Assembly (NCBI GenBank): GCA_018343915.1
Contig: JABRWF010000004.1
Location: 2,480,001-2,544,000 of the forward strand
DNA: 64,000 bases
Source of the DNA: Agroathelia rolfsii
Taxonomy: Eukaryota > Basidiomycota > Agaricomycetes > Amylocorticiales > Amylocorticiaceae
Direction of reading: 5' to 3'
Shown: piece after piece, positions 35,807 to 47,182 of the stretch
How positions within the stretch are numbered: the first letter of the stretch is position 1
How the letters are laid out: each line of letters opens with the position of its first letter
Translations under genes and position numbers: made by a program
The notes under the pieces: model-generated
Told to the model about the DNA's origin: nothing
Databases searched by the model: none
Seen by the model: only the letters and a program-made list of their open reading frames with translations

Positions 35807-36473
35807 TAAATCGGTCAGAGTATGCGGCCAATGCTACTGACCAATTTGTACAAAATAAAATATCTTCCATTTTTACTTCTCCTTCTTTTTCGATTTCTGC
35901 TTCTTCTGTACAAGGTGTGCATGGACAACACCTAAATATACCTATTATGTTCCATGGACATTTCTCTACTATTTCGGTATCGGCAATGATTGATTCTGGA
36001 GCAACCTCCACCTTTATAAATAAAAAATTTGTAGAAAAACATAACATAAAAACGTCACAGTTACATAAAAAAATTCCTTTGTACAATATAGACAATTCTC
36101 CCAATGCGATTGGTTTCATTTCAGAATATGTTACGCTCTTGACCCAGATAGGACAGGAAAAATGACGATTGGTATTCTTAGTAGTAGACATTGGTACCGA
36201 GGATGTAATCTTAGGTATTGATTGGCTAAGGCTAGAAAACCCTGTCATTAACTGGAAGAAAGGAAACATAACTTTAATGGACGACTTGCTCAAAGATAAG
36301 GAATACAAAAAAATCAATAAAATCATAAAAGATGAGGAATTCCCTCCAAAATTGGCCGCAACTGTGGGTTTGCCACCCCAATACCAACAACATGCTAGGG
36401 TATTTTCTGAGGCCGAGTCTCAACGCTTTCCTACCAGTAAGCCATACGACCATAAAATTGAACTGGTAGAAGG

Positions 36474-37482
36474 TGTCAAGGCTTACGCGCTTGACAATAC
36501 CAAAAGGGACAACCTGCTTGTAAGGTACGCAGGCGGGCTGTAAGGCCGGGTTTTATGTCCGCAACTAGTTTGGTATTTTTATCGAGTGCTCACGTGCTCC
36601 CGTTGCTACCAGTCGTAATAGTACGATCTCAGATCTACTATGCTAAGATTGCGGTCGGTACTCCAATCCAAAGATTTCCCGTGTGCTCTCTTCACGTCTA
36701 ATAAATCCTGTAATCGTTTCTTACTCAGGATAGGCGGCTTAGCCCTCCGTGATCTACTAACACTTGCTAGAACTTGTTACTGCCTAGGCCTAAATGAATA
36801 GGACTTGCTTATCACGCGCAATGCCTCCTGGTGTATTGAGGACTTATGACTTATGACCTTCTTGTATCAAGGTCTACGTGTACGCTTACTAAGCTACCTT
36901 TAAGGCTTTACACTTAATAAGAGAATGTGGGGGGGAGATATATGGTGGGCTAGGACGAATAAGCCTGAAGGCGAGAAATATATTAGTATTTATGTACGTG
37001 TACAAGAGGGGGTGCCCTTACCTGAAGGCGAGAAGGTCGAAGCTAAGGTTCAGGTAAGGGTTACAGGCTTGTATTTATACATAAAATGAAGGGCCCGTGC
37101 GCAGCCTTAATGGTCTGTGCGCAGCAGGGTTCGTAAGCGGAAATGACTAGAATGCAGGGGCAGTGCTTTGTGCCTAAGTCCAATGAGCAACCGATCGAAA
37201 TAATGAGTCTAGTACTCCTTAGTAATCGCACAGTGATCGGAACGACCCTGGTTCCTGAGTCTAGACCTTTTGATGAAAAGGAATGATCTAGACTCCGCCT
37301 TCCTAATATACTCTTGTCACGAGCACTCCTGTCACGTGGGGCTAACACAGCCAGTCACACGCGCATCAAGATGTCGCCTGCAAGGTATTTTGTCCGTATC
37401 TCAGTCAATAAAAATCGTAAAAATACAATAAAAATATGTACATGTCCGTAAGAAAAAGGCGAAAAATGTCCAACTCATAACA
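36474..37482 (-). mobile_element. Solo LTR B, inserted in pol
   Basis: 1009 bp, minus orientation, with the perfect duplication gaagg at 36469-36473 and 37483-37487. Excision joins LVEG to [11 protein letters not shown] in the pol frame at the start of reverse transcriptase. It is related to solo LTR A but clearly diverged at the ends (the first 50 bp on the plus strand differ at many positions), so the two derive from separate source copies. Confidence 0.93.
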
Positions 37483-37955
37483 GAAGGAGTAGAGATGAAA
37501 CGAGCCAAAGTATACCCCCTGTCAATCCCAGAGTTAAAAGAGCTAGATGCGTACCTAGAGGAGAATCTGGCAAAGGATTACATAAGAAAATCCCAAAGCC
37601 CTTATGCCTCACCTTTCTTTTTCATACCCAAGAAAAATGGAAAACTAAGGCCTATAGTGGATTATCGTCGACTAAACAATATCACTATAAAGAACTCCTA
37701 TCCATTACCGCTCATTTCCTCTATTGTTGACGGACTTTCTAGGGCTAAAATATTTACCAAATTAGATCTGCGGTGGGGATACAATAATGTACTTATCAAA
37801 GAAGGACACCAAGAGCGGGCAGCATTCATAACCCCTCGAGGACTCTTTGAACCCCTAGTAATGACTTTTGGTTTATGTAACGCCCCAGCCACATTCCAAG
37901 CCATGATGGATGAAATATTTGCAGACCTAATCGCACAAGGATTAGTGTATGTATA

Positions 37956-39576
37956 CACTAAGTGACAAAACTGTCTCAATGTTTGCATTTTTTACAATTT
38001 TTGATCTATATCTCCAGAAATAAAATACTTAAAATTATACTAAAAATACTTCTATTAAGTATACCATATCTGCTTTAAATCAAGCCCTAGGTCATGTGAT
38101 TTGGTCAATAAACCATAGAGTTATGTATTATTCTTTCAAGGGGTATCATTGAGACAGTTTTGTTGCTACTTAATTGAAATATACTTTTTATAGTAAAATA
38201 CAAGTTATACTATACTATTTATGTAAGCAGTGCCACCACACATTTAAATACCCTCTATTTAGTACAAATAAACATAAACAACTCTTAAACTGCTACCACC
38301 ATCATCTCTATACTACTATGAAACCTTTATCCAATCAACAAGTCCTTGATGTTATCTGCTTGCTTAATAAACATCATTCTGCTAGGGATATTACTAAAGC
38401 TACTAGTGTATCCCATTCTTCTGTTAACAGAATATATTCTAAACACTGTCCCCACCTTTCTAAAAGCTTAGGAGGCTGTCCCTCTAAGCTTTCCTCTACT
38501 GCTATACACCATTCCATCTGTCTTATTAGCTCTGGTCAGGCTGATACTGCTATGGATGTGACTAAAGCCCTTAAAAACATACTTGGGGAGTCTGTGTCTA
38601 CCTAAACCATGCATAGGAGACTAAGGGAGCAGGGTTTAAAGGCTGTAACCAAGAAAAAAAGTTCTAATCTTAAGCCTCATCATAAAAGGGCTAGATTAAA
38701 CTTTGCTCTTGAGCACTAGCACTGGACTCTGGAGGACTGGAAGAGGGTGATCTAGTCTGATGAGACTAAGATTAATAGGATTGGGTCTAATGGAAGGAAA
38801 TGGGTGTGGAAAAAGAAGGGAGAAGGGCTTAGTAATAGGTTGGTTCAGGGAATATAAAAGTTTGATAGTGGAAACATTATGTTGTAGGGATGTTTTGGAT
38901 GGGATGGGGCTGGATATGCAACCAGGATTATTGGGAAAATGGACTCAGAAGTCTATGTATCTATTTTAGAGGATGAACTCCAGGATAGTATGGAGTTATA
39001 GGGTAAAAATACTAACAATACTATATTTCAGCAGGATAATGACCCTAAACATAAGAGCAAACTAGCCATGAAATAGTTTGAAAACCATGAATTGGAAGTT
39101 ATGGAGTGGCCTGCTAACTCTCCAGACCTCAATCCTATTGAGCATCTATAGGATTACCTCAAAAGAAAGCTGGTAGACTATGATGAGCCTACATCATTAC
39201 TTACTGGGCTTTAGGAGAGGATAGAGAAGGAGTGGGATGCTATTCTAGTATCTGTTTGTCAAAAGTTAATTGAGAGTATGCCTAGAAGGGTGGCAGAGGT
39301 GATAAAAGCAAAAGGAGGATATACTAGATACTAAATTTAATAAAATTTGTATTTTGAAAATGTCAGCAACAAAACTGTCTCAATGATACCCCTTGAAAGA
39401 ATAATACATAACTCTATGGTTTATTGACCAAATCACATGACCTAGGGCTTGATTTAAAGCAGATATGGTATACTTGATAGGAGTATTTTTAGTATAATTC
39501 TAAGTATTTTATTTCTGGAGATATAGATCAAAAATTGTAAAAAATACAAATATTGAGACGGTTTTGTCACTCAGTG
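37956..39576 (+). mobile_element. Tc1-like DNA transposon relic, 1621 bp
   Basis: Terminal inverted repeats of about 212 bp (37956-38167 and 39365-39576) with ends CACTAAGTGACAAAAC and CACTGAGTGACAAAAC. TA duplications flank it (37954-37955 and 39577-39578). The long inverted repeats resemble each other closely. Inside is one transposase frame full of stops. The element is inserted inside the YIDD codons of the retroelement reverse transcriptase. Confidence 0.95.
38318..39334 (+). pseudogene. Tc1-like transposase (DD34E type), eight in-frame stops
   Basis: Starts MKPLSNQQVLDVICLLNKHH (helix-turn-helix region with VSHSSVNRIYSKH) and ends at TAA 39332-39334. Catalytic acids are visible: SDETK, QQDNDPKH and SPDLNPIEHL, in the Tc1 spacing. 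Stops lie at 38603, 38717, 38753, 38855, 38999, 39074, 39149 and 39212, all in one frame with no frameshift. At several the family expects Trp (before SDETK, in K*FE and in EHL*DYLK), i.e. TGG to TAG. Others fit CAA or CAG to TAA or TAG. The protein is inactive. Confidence 0.92.
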
Positions 39577-41998
39577 TATATAGACGACATCATAATTGCC
39601 ACAGCTGACCTGGAAGAACATTGAAGACTGGTACATGAGGTTTTAAGAAGGTTAGCGGAAAACGACCTATTCGCAAACCTAGAAAAATGCCTATTCAAAG
39701 TACCGGAGGTGGAATTCCTAGGCGTAATAATTAGCTTCAACCGCGTATAAATGACCAATGAAAAGGTGCAAGCAATCCTAGACTGGCCTGTCCCTAAGAC
39801 AGTCAAGAATGTGCAAAAATTCAGAGGTCTAGCTAATTATTATCGGAGATTTATCAAAGGGTTCAGCGATATTACTAAGCCCCTCAATAAATTAACAGGC
39901 AAAGGCGCTTGGAGATGGGAAAAGGAGGAACAGAAATCATTTGACAATCTCAAAAAAGCTTTCACTACAGCCCCAGTGTTGGCAATATATGATCACCAGA
40001 GAGAAAGTCGAATTGAAACTGATGCCTCGGGTTACGCAACTGGCGGAGTCTTCTCCCAGTTGCAGGATGATGGTGAATGGCACCCCATTGCCTTCCATTC
40101 CAAATCTATGGATGATGCTCAGTGAAACTATGACATCTGGGATAAGGAAATGCTGGCAATTATCCGAGCATTGGAAGAATGGCGTCATTATATCATTGGA
40201 TTGCCCAAACCGGTAGAAATTTGGTCTGATCATAAGAATTTGGAGTATTGGGCAACAAGTCAGCATTTGAGTCGACGACAAGCACAATGGTACAGGATCC
40301 TACAAGAGTACAATTTTACCCTGTGCTATAAAAAAGGATCGACCAATGGACGAGCTGATGCCCTATCCCGACAACCAGATTTTTACACGGAAGATTCTCA
40401 GGACAATCTCAATGTCACTGTTTTACAACCCGCCCATTTCAAAATCATGGCTGCAAAAAGAGGTCATGTTTTGGTTGAAGGAGAAAAAGAGATCCTGGCA
40501 GAAGTTAGACAGGAGAGCACCGAGTTGCTGGAATCCCTCTATCAGATTGTCAAAATAGGTCCACGACGAATTGCCTTGGGATTACAGGATTGGGAAACAG
40601 AAGACGGACTAGTGCTATACAAAGAAAAGGTATTTGTGCCCCCCAATAAAAATCTAAAAGAAAAGATTTTGGCCAAATACCATGACTCGGCACTAGCAGG
40701 ACACCCAGGACGCACAAAGACGCTAGAGCTTATCAGCAGAAACTACTATTGGATTAACATGACAAAAGAAATAAACCAATACGTAGATTCTTGCCTACTA
40801 TGCCAAGCAAATAAACCTAGCAGACAGGCATTACCTGGATTACTCCACCCTCTCCCCGTACCAGGCAAACCATGGGAACATGTAACCTCAGACTTGATTG
40901 TCAAATTACCCAAGTCACATGGGTTTGACTCAATTCTAGTAGTAGTAGATAGGCTAACAAAACTGGCACACTTCATACCAACCAATGAAAACATCTCTGC
41001 CAAAGACGTAGCTGAACTATATGTCAAAAATGTGTTCAAACTTCATGGTACACCGTCAACATGGACCTCGGATCGTGGCCCCCAATTTGCAAGCCAAGTG
41101 ATGAAAGATATACACGCAAGTTTGCACATCAAAACTGCATTGTCCACTGCATACCACCCACAAAGTGATGGACAAACTGAGCGTGTAAATCAGGAGGTAG
41201 AACAATACCTTAGAATTTTCTGCAATCACCGGCAAACAAATTGGGTGGATTGGCTACCTTATGCGGAATTCATGCATAACAATAGGAAAAACAAGAGTAC
41301 ACGCACAAGTGCTTTCGAACTCACCTATGGTTATATTCCAAATTGGGAAGCCAAAGACATCCCAGATCCAACTCCAGGGGCCTTCAACTGGATAGAAAAT
41401 GCCAAGGAAGCACGAAAGGAGGCTCAAGCAGCATTAGGAATGGCAAGAGAGCAAATGGAACAATCATACAACAAAGGAAAAAAGATGTTCCTAGACATTG
41501 AGGAAGGACAGGAAGTCTGGCTTAATACACGGAACCTGAAGCTTGATAGACCATCCAAAAAACTAAGTCAAAAATGGATTGGACCCTATAAAGTACAGAA
41601 GAAGCTGAACGACCTGAACTACCAACTGGATCTCCCAGACAACCTCAGAATCCACAACATCTTTCACGTCCATTTGCTAAAGCCACATCATGCCTCAGAC
41701 CATCACCAAAAACCGCTGCCTCCTGTAGAAGTGGAAGGAGAAGAAGAGTACGAAATGGAAGAAGTACTCAATTCAAGACTGCGGCGCAGAAAGTTGGAAT
41801 TCTTAGTAACTTGGAAAGGATATCCAGGAGAACAAACCTGGGTCAGAGAATCCGATATGCATGCAGACGACGCTATCAAGGATTTCTACAAAACCAATCC
41901 AAGTGCACCAAGAAAGATCAGTGCAGCAACCTTTGGACTTCTACCCTTTCAAAGCTGGGACAATTTGACGGAATGGCAACCCGAGGCGGATTGCCCCT

Positions 41999-42011
41999 AA
42001 GGAGGGGGTAA
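41999..42011 (+). promoter_or_regulatory. Polypurine tract
   Basis: AAGGAGGGGGTAA lies immediately before the 3' LTR (TGTTACGAG at 42012) and overlaps the pol stop codon. It primes plus-strand DNA synthesis. Confidence 0.85.
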
Positions 42012-42988
42012 TGTTACGAGTTGATCTTTGTATTATAATTTTATTTCGAATTTTTCACTATTTTTCTGATTTTTTCCTGATTTTTCTCTATTTTTTGGTA
42101 TATATATTGTACATTACGTAAGCATACACTCTGATGACTAAGCAAGTCATGTGACCAGTCAACTATGTGACTGGCCATCATGTGACCACTAGTCATGTGA
42201 CATATTATGTAAACAGAGTCTAGAGCATGGGTCCGGATCATGACACCACTCTGACTCACTATAACTAATAATGGTGCGATATCACGCCATACTTAGCATT
42301 ACTACGCACAGACCATATAGCTGCGCACAGACCAGGTAGAATTAGTATATAACCCTGTAGTGCCTCTACCCGAAGACCTCAGATTCGTTCTCTTTGTCTT
42401 CAGGTAAGCACAGTAGTGCTTTGTATTAGATAAATGTTAACATAATAAAATCTTCGTCTTCAGAGCCCCTCACCTCTCAAGGCATGACTGCCTGTCTCCC
42501 CCTCTCTCTCTATCATCCCCCAAATCCCTTAGGCTTAGTGCCAGAGGGTTACTGCGTGCTCTGTGCTGCAGTAGTTAAAGAGGTCGCTTAGTGCCCCTCT
42601 TCCGTTAGCTCGCATAAGACAGGTCCAGGCCTTTGGCTGACCATTTGCGTAGCTGTACACACTACATAGTGCTTAGTGCACTCAAGCAAACAAAGGCATT
42701 ACCCTGCGTTTGTCGCGGTTAAGATACATCGCACCCATATCCACATACACAAGATATTTCTTGCCTTGACAGTAGACCTCGTGTGAAAGCTTTGTAAGCT
42801 TGGAGTAACACCTGGTGACTGAAAAGCTAGAAGTTGCGTGATAGCGGAGACCGGGCAAGGAAGTGTACACCCGCGCGTCCTAAGTCTTAGGAGTTGTAAA
42901 ACAGCCTTACTGGCTACCCCGTACCTTTGAGGGGTTGACGTAGACTTTAGTTGAGTTTTAGTGGCAAGAGGCTGGTGTGCTCTTGACA
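42012..42988 (+). repeat. 3' LTR of the chromovirus
   Basis: 977 bp, same length as the 5' LTR, with six transition differences (for example 32129 C versus 42022 T). It is followed by the gtagt duplication and then the TATA box of the older LTR. Confidence 0.95.
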
Positions 42989-43050
42989 GTAGTATAAATA
43001 GTGCATGTAACTTGTCCTGAAGAGCTCAGCTTCGACCTCTTCGCCTTCAG

Positions 43051-43109
43051 GCAAGTAACCAAGGTTTGTATCCACTAAAATAGATTACTAATAAAATCTT
43101 CGCCTTCAG
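43051..43109 (+). other. Intron-like unit in the leader of the old LTR
   Basis: CTTCAG|GCAAGT...CGCCTTCAG|GGT, 59 bp, with AATAAA inside. The same architecture is seen in the chromovirus LTRs (32511-32570, 42404-42463) and, on the minus strand, in solo LTRs A (35178-35232) and B (36965-37021). It could be a real leader intron or a repeat around the poly-A signal. Confidence 0.45.
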
Positions 43110-43408
43110 GGTCTCTCCTTTTGGCCTAGGCCCCTCAGTCCTAGCCCCTCTCTCTCTCTCTTTCCCTCTCTCTCTACTTGCGGGTGGTGTAAATCCCCTA
43201 GACGTGTGCGTGTAAATAAGAGCAACGATTACGTAAGAGATAAGAAAGTACCCGGCGCGCCCTCAATAGATAAAGGGATTGCGTACCTGTGGGAACACTC
43301 TTACATAGGTACTTCAGTACTTAGAGTTAGGGTGTGTATTGTTTGATTATACGCACAAGTAGGCCCTCCACGCCCAACGTCGCATAGTCAAGGAGTATAC
43401 CCTTGACA

Positions 43409-44580
43409 GTATGCGCACGGGAACGGAATAGCCACCAGTTTCAGTACCTATGCTAAGACCGAGGTCAACTTCCCTCGGGCCGGAACCGGAATTCAGTTTC
43501 GTGGCGACCTGAGTCGTGCTCAGTGCTAATGACCTTGCGTAGGTAGACTGCGATGCCCGCTCCTATACATTCATTTGAATCGAAAATTAACTGCGCAATA
43601 CGCCTCTGTACTTCCGTTGCGGGTTGTTGCATCTGAACCTGATCAGTAATCAAGTCGAATCCAACTCGCTGCTTATAGCCACTGGCACAGTGGTACTATG
43701 AGGCCATGCCAAGTACTGGGATGATTGAAAGAGGTCCAATTCTTTTAGTGTAAATCCCCATGTTTGCTGGAAAGTAGTTGCTTCTACGGTTTCGTAAAGA
43801 GAATTCTGCTTGCCGAGAGTCCGATCATATGCTTAGTATGTGCCCCACTGTTCTGCACCTGTCATGAAAGATGATTTTTAACCGTTGTTGACTGTCCGAG
43901 GAAATAGAAGCAGTTGCGCATATCATAACGAGCTCGAGGAAGACAATGCTAATAAGGAAAAATAATTGAATATATGACAATGCTATTGTTCACAATTTTT
44001 CAATAGATAAGGAAAAATACTTGAATCCATGCCCATACACTGCGTGTTTTGATCTGCTACCGGCAACTGCCGATGCCTAACTCAACGCACGCGGATAATT
44101 TCTCCTATCCAATATTTTGTGCTAGTGAAGTAGAATTCGATTACCCAGAGAATAATGACACGGTCATATGTTCAGGCCATGTGTCCTACGGGTGTTATTG
44201 TAGTTATAGGTACGTCATTTGATGACTTAACCCAAATGTTGCACAACGATGACTGGCTTCTGCTTATGTCGATCGCATCCGACTTGCTACTGCGGATAGT
44301 AGTGTCTTTTTCTTTTGACGAGCTTCCAGTTCAGTTATCGCTGATGAGTGCACGCAATGAATGACAGTGTCAACAGATCAACGCGGGTGCATAGATGATC
44401 AGCAGACGATCCCGTGATTGATACGGATGAGGAAATTATGAAGAAGCACTTGTAAGCGGCGCATATATTCAGGTATATCGATCAATATTGTATATTTATC
44501 CACGAAAGAAGTAACGTAAAAATACAACTCGAATACAGATTGAAAATAGGAAAGCCAACACGTTGTCATAAAAAAGGCCA
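43409..44580. other. Intergenic, nothing recognised
   Basis: Right flank of the mobile-element stack and 3' flank of the first HAD gene. GGAAAAATA(A/C)TTGAAT occurs twice (about 43957 and 44010), with ATGACAATGCTATTG between. No coding sequence is supported. Confidence 0.4.
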
Positions 44581-45840
44581 TTATAGCTTTGCATGCTGTC
44601 GTCTGTTTTGATCCATGAGATCCGCTAACTCCTCAAGCGAATCCACGACGACGTCAACTTCCCCACCTTCTGCCTTTGATTTGACTGTCATTCTATTCTC
44701 TAGACTGTCCTCTGTTGGTCGGCGTATATAGATCGTCTAGGAGAGAGAGATGTTATTGGGCTTCGCCATTCTTCGACGGCTTCTCATACCTTCATTCCGA
44801 CTTTTGCGGCCGCTTGCAAATCAGGGAGAATTGCTGCAACCATGGCGCATTTTGATGGTGGCAGGTTAAGATACTTGCAGCCATCGATATACATTTTTGG
44901 ATTCCTATTTTTAGGAAGGTAAAGTGGGGCCCCCATTAGTCATGGGTTAGGGGAATGACGAGCGAACAATTGTTACGAACGGCTTTGTTGTTCCAATGAA
45001 TTCGCTGCAGATAATAGCGTCCCATTCAAACTGGTGGTTGTTATGCTTTGCCTATCAAGAAATGGGAGAGCGATATAATTTCAGGTACATATATCGGGGG
45101 GAGGGGCAGAAGCAAGGTTGACGTCCTCTCCTAAGCGAGATAATACTGCGAACGTACCATATCGAGGAGCAATCGGACATTGCCGTCCGATAGAGTAGCT
45201 ACGATTGCGTGTTCCTTCAGGCGTCGTATACCCGATGGCACATCAGGCCAAGCTTTTTGTGACCGTCAGCACCAAGTTATCAAGCCACGTTTAGAAGGGA
45301 GAATATCAAACAGGCGTCACGAGGAGAAGGCAGTGCTGCAGTGGATACAGGTACCAATGAGGGATTCTTCTCTTGAGGTACTCACCATCAAGCTTGTGCC
45401 AGAGCATATTGATATCATCTCGAGTGGATGCATCCCACAATGCGCCTAGATGCGACCATTCAGGCTGTTTTAACATCTCTTCTAAGGCCTGGATCGCATC
45501 ATGGATATTAGTCCTGATACCGATTATTCAACTCAGCGTGATGTTCACTAACACTACGATGGATTTCATCGACAATGAAGCTGCCTCCACTACCTCCAGC
45601 GACCTTGAATATCTCACGGAAATAGCCACTGCGCCATTCCAGTACGAATTCCTCCGCCTGAGTCTGCGTGACATGGTTCGGTGCCCGACGCAGTAGCTCG
45701 CGAGAGATAGTATGGTAATAATCAGCGACCGTGCCGAATACATTGAAGGCCAGTGCTTCCACATCGTCCAAGGGGTTTGGAATGGAATAGGAATGTGAGG
45801 CCTTGTGTCTATGAAGAGATTGTCTGGAGATATTCTGCAT
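44581..45840 (-). CDS. HAD haloacid-dehalogenase-like protein, probable pseudoenzyme
   Basis: Six exons (45840-45553, 45488-45386, 45252-45158, 45051-44981, 44904-44790, 44736-44581) encode 275 aa. The fold is that of type II L-2-haloacid dehalogenase. Motif I reads LAFNVFGTVADY, with Asn where the nucleophilic Asp of FDVFGT should be. Motif II is TLSDGN instead of TLSNGN. Motif III Lys is kept (IGTTKPNP). In motif IV the usual AAH becomes AAILPDL. With the nucleophile missing, dehalogenase or phosphatase chemistry is unlikely. Exons 2, 3 and 5 are the same length as in its paralogue at 47183-48424. The open frame and splice sites are intact, so it may have a binding role or be recently decaying. 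Confidence 0.85.
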
Positions 45841-47182
45841 GGCGGCACAGAAAGAGTATATGCGGGTTGAGGGATGAATGGGAAATGGGGAGTGGGAGGA
45901 GATTAAAGCCTAGCCACGTTTTTATACGGTACCTCAGTCAGGGAAATAAAAGGCCTTGTGCGGATCGTCACCAGATCCACTGGGATGATGAATGCATTCA
46001 TGAAATACCCGCAAGTTGGATAGTTCAGAACGTTGACGAGTGCATTAATCTATTTGCAAATGAACTAACCCCAGATCGGGAAGTAAGAGCATTAACTTGA
46101 TGTGCGACGGTCGGTATCGGTGATGGAGAAATCCTGGATAGACATGAATGGTTGATAGTCTCATCCTATGCGCGCTGAACCAGCTCGGTATGCATTCGTG
46201 CCGCCCAAGCGAGACCGACTTTCAAAAGCATGGCCGCATCAGAACGAGTTGCAGCCTTAGAGAAGCTACCACCATACTAATCCTATCTTCGCCCTGGTGC
46301 TTCAAACAAGTACCCTATCGAGCCAATTGAATGGCTGGGTGGAGACTCGGGCTACTATTGGGCTAGCGAGGGGTGGAAGGTCAGCCGGCTGCGATTGTCA
46401 CCGAAGGACCATAAAGATCACACAGCACCACCTCTCTAGAACAGTGCCCAACCATCGATAGCTGGTTTTCATATCGAGTTCTTGCCAACTTTAGTTGCTC
46501 TTCTTTCTTCTCTTTCATCATGGATAGGTAATAGATGACGATGTTGTTGTCATCATCGCGAGAATGCACTGTACCATTATAGCACAATCCAACAGGAAGT
46601 ACCCTAGCCTGCTATATAGCTAACATCAGAATGACCCGCCCGCAATACAGATAGGGTAGGACGCCACAGTGCGTAAAGTGATGGTGAGTGGTGGCACAGC
46701 CGGTAAACGGCCGACCGTGACACGCATATCATGGTTCCGCCGGACACAGCCTCGTTTAAGCCACCTCCACGTGCCTCATGTTTTTATTTATTTTATTTTT
46801 TATACCACGTGCCTCCCTATCTGTTTGTTGACAGTATGCCACAATGTACGACAAATTCGTGTAAGATAAGTTGTATTGACCTCTAGAGTTATCGCAACTG
46901 CCGCTTGTTATTCTGTAGGTTATGTGTGTCTGTTTTAACAGTAGCAACTTCTCTTACATTCTCCTTGACTACTACAATATATACAACGCACGTACTCATC
47001 ACTAAAGTGTGTACGCAAAACACAACAAGAAATTACTTTACATCATAAATGGATGCCCAAATGATAATCTTTTTACAGCGGAGAATTTTAAACCATCCGT
47101 GCGCATTTGCATGTGAGAATATTGGGGACGCAGATATAATATCTGATAATGTATCGTCCGTTCAGGATCACGAGGATCACAC
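45841..47182. other. Intergenic, nothing recognised
   Basis: Spacer between the two HAD paralogues. Several 60-115-codon frames have no motifs. A T/A-rich run lies near 46780-46803 and GTATAAAAA-type stretches are absent. Presumably the promoter of the first HAD gene lies near 45841-45950. Confidence 0.4.

Larger units (their letters stand above)
33495..35809 (+). pseudogene. gag: Chromovirus gag, interrupted
   Basis: The open frame 33495-34517 has an acidic Ser/Glu-rich start (PESEEESSEAESSEKESS), a Gln/Met-rich segment and the Ty3-type capsid domain (TFDGQWVNYHPFLQKF, later EKYLERM). A TAA at 34515 breaks it. In the same frame follows the nucleocapsid CCHC knuckle CYNCQKKGHIARDC. A solo LTR then splits the gene (34684-35694 with its duplication). 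The frame resumes exactly at 35700 and ends at TAA 35807-35809. The first in-frame ATG is 33687; upstream sequence looks coding but has TTG at 33495, so the original start may be mutated or lie elsewhere. Confidence 0.85.
35806..42000 (+). pseudogene. pol: Chromovirus pol polyprotein, interrupted
   Basis: One frame runs throughout once insertions are excluded. Protease: AMIDSGATSTFI (about 35980). Reverse transcriptase: [20 protein letters not shown], then [22 protein letters not shown] and the YIDD box split by the Tc1-like element. RNase H: ETDASGYATGG. Integrase: HDSALAGHPGRT with CLLCQ zinc, then DLIV, DRGPQFAS and the catalytic E in HPQSDGQTERVNQE. GPY/F: KWIGPYKV. Chromodomain: LEFLVTWKGYPGEQTWVRE. 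In-frame stops: TGA 36163, TGA 39622, TAA 39748 and TGA 40123, each explained by C-to-T (CGA or CAA). The integrase/chromodomain part (40150-42000) is open and intact. The stop at 41998 overlaps the polypurine tract. Confidence 0.93.
32119..42988 (+). mobile_element. Full-length Ty3/gypsy chromovirus with nested insertions
   Basis: 977-bp LTRs (32119-33095 and 42012-42988) are flanked by the perfect 5-bp duplication gtagt (32114-32118 and 42989-42993). Order: LTR, gag with CCHC zinc knuckle, protease (DSG), reverse transcriptase, RNase H, integrase, chromodomain, polypurine tract, LTR. It has been hit by two solo LTRs and a Tc1-like element; without these the element is about 7.2 kb. Several stop codons in gag and pol make it non-autonomous. 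It sits at the TATA box of an older related LTR. Confidence 0.95.
30626..43408 (+). mobile_element. Old solo LTR (about 1.9 kb) interrupted by a nested Ty3 element
   Basis: The LTR starts TGTCATGAG at 30626 and ends CTTGACA at 43408. It is flanked by the perfect 5-bp duplication gtatg (30621-30625 and 43409-43413). Its own sequence is 30626-32118 plus 42994-43408, 1908 bp in all. The left part carries an AT-rich U3 with five TGACTCA-type sites and two TGCGCAC motifs. The right part starts at the TATA box (TATAAATAG at 42993) and holds the leader and poly-A region (AATAAA near 43090). No internal retroelement genes belong to it, so it is a solo LTR left by recombination. The alternative, a non-autonomous element of the same length, is less likely. 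Confidence 0.8.

Noticed and set aside
35748..36326. 192-aa minus frame
   Set aside because: Antisense of the protease region of pol.
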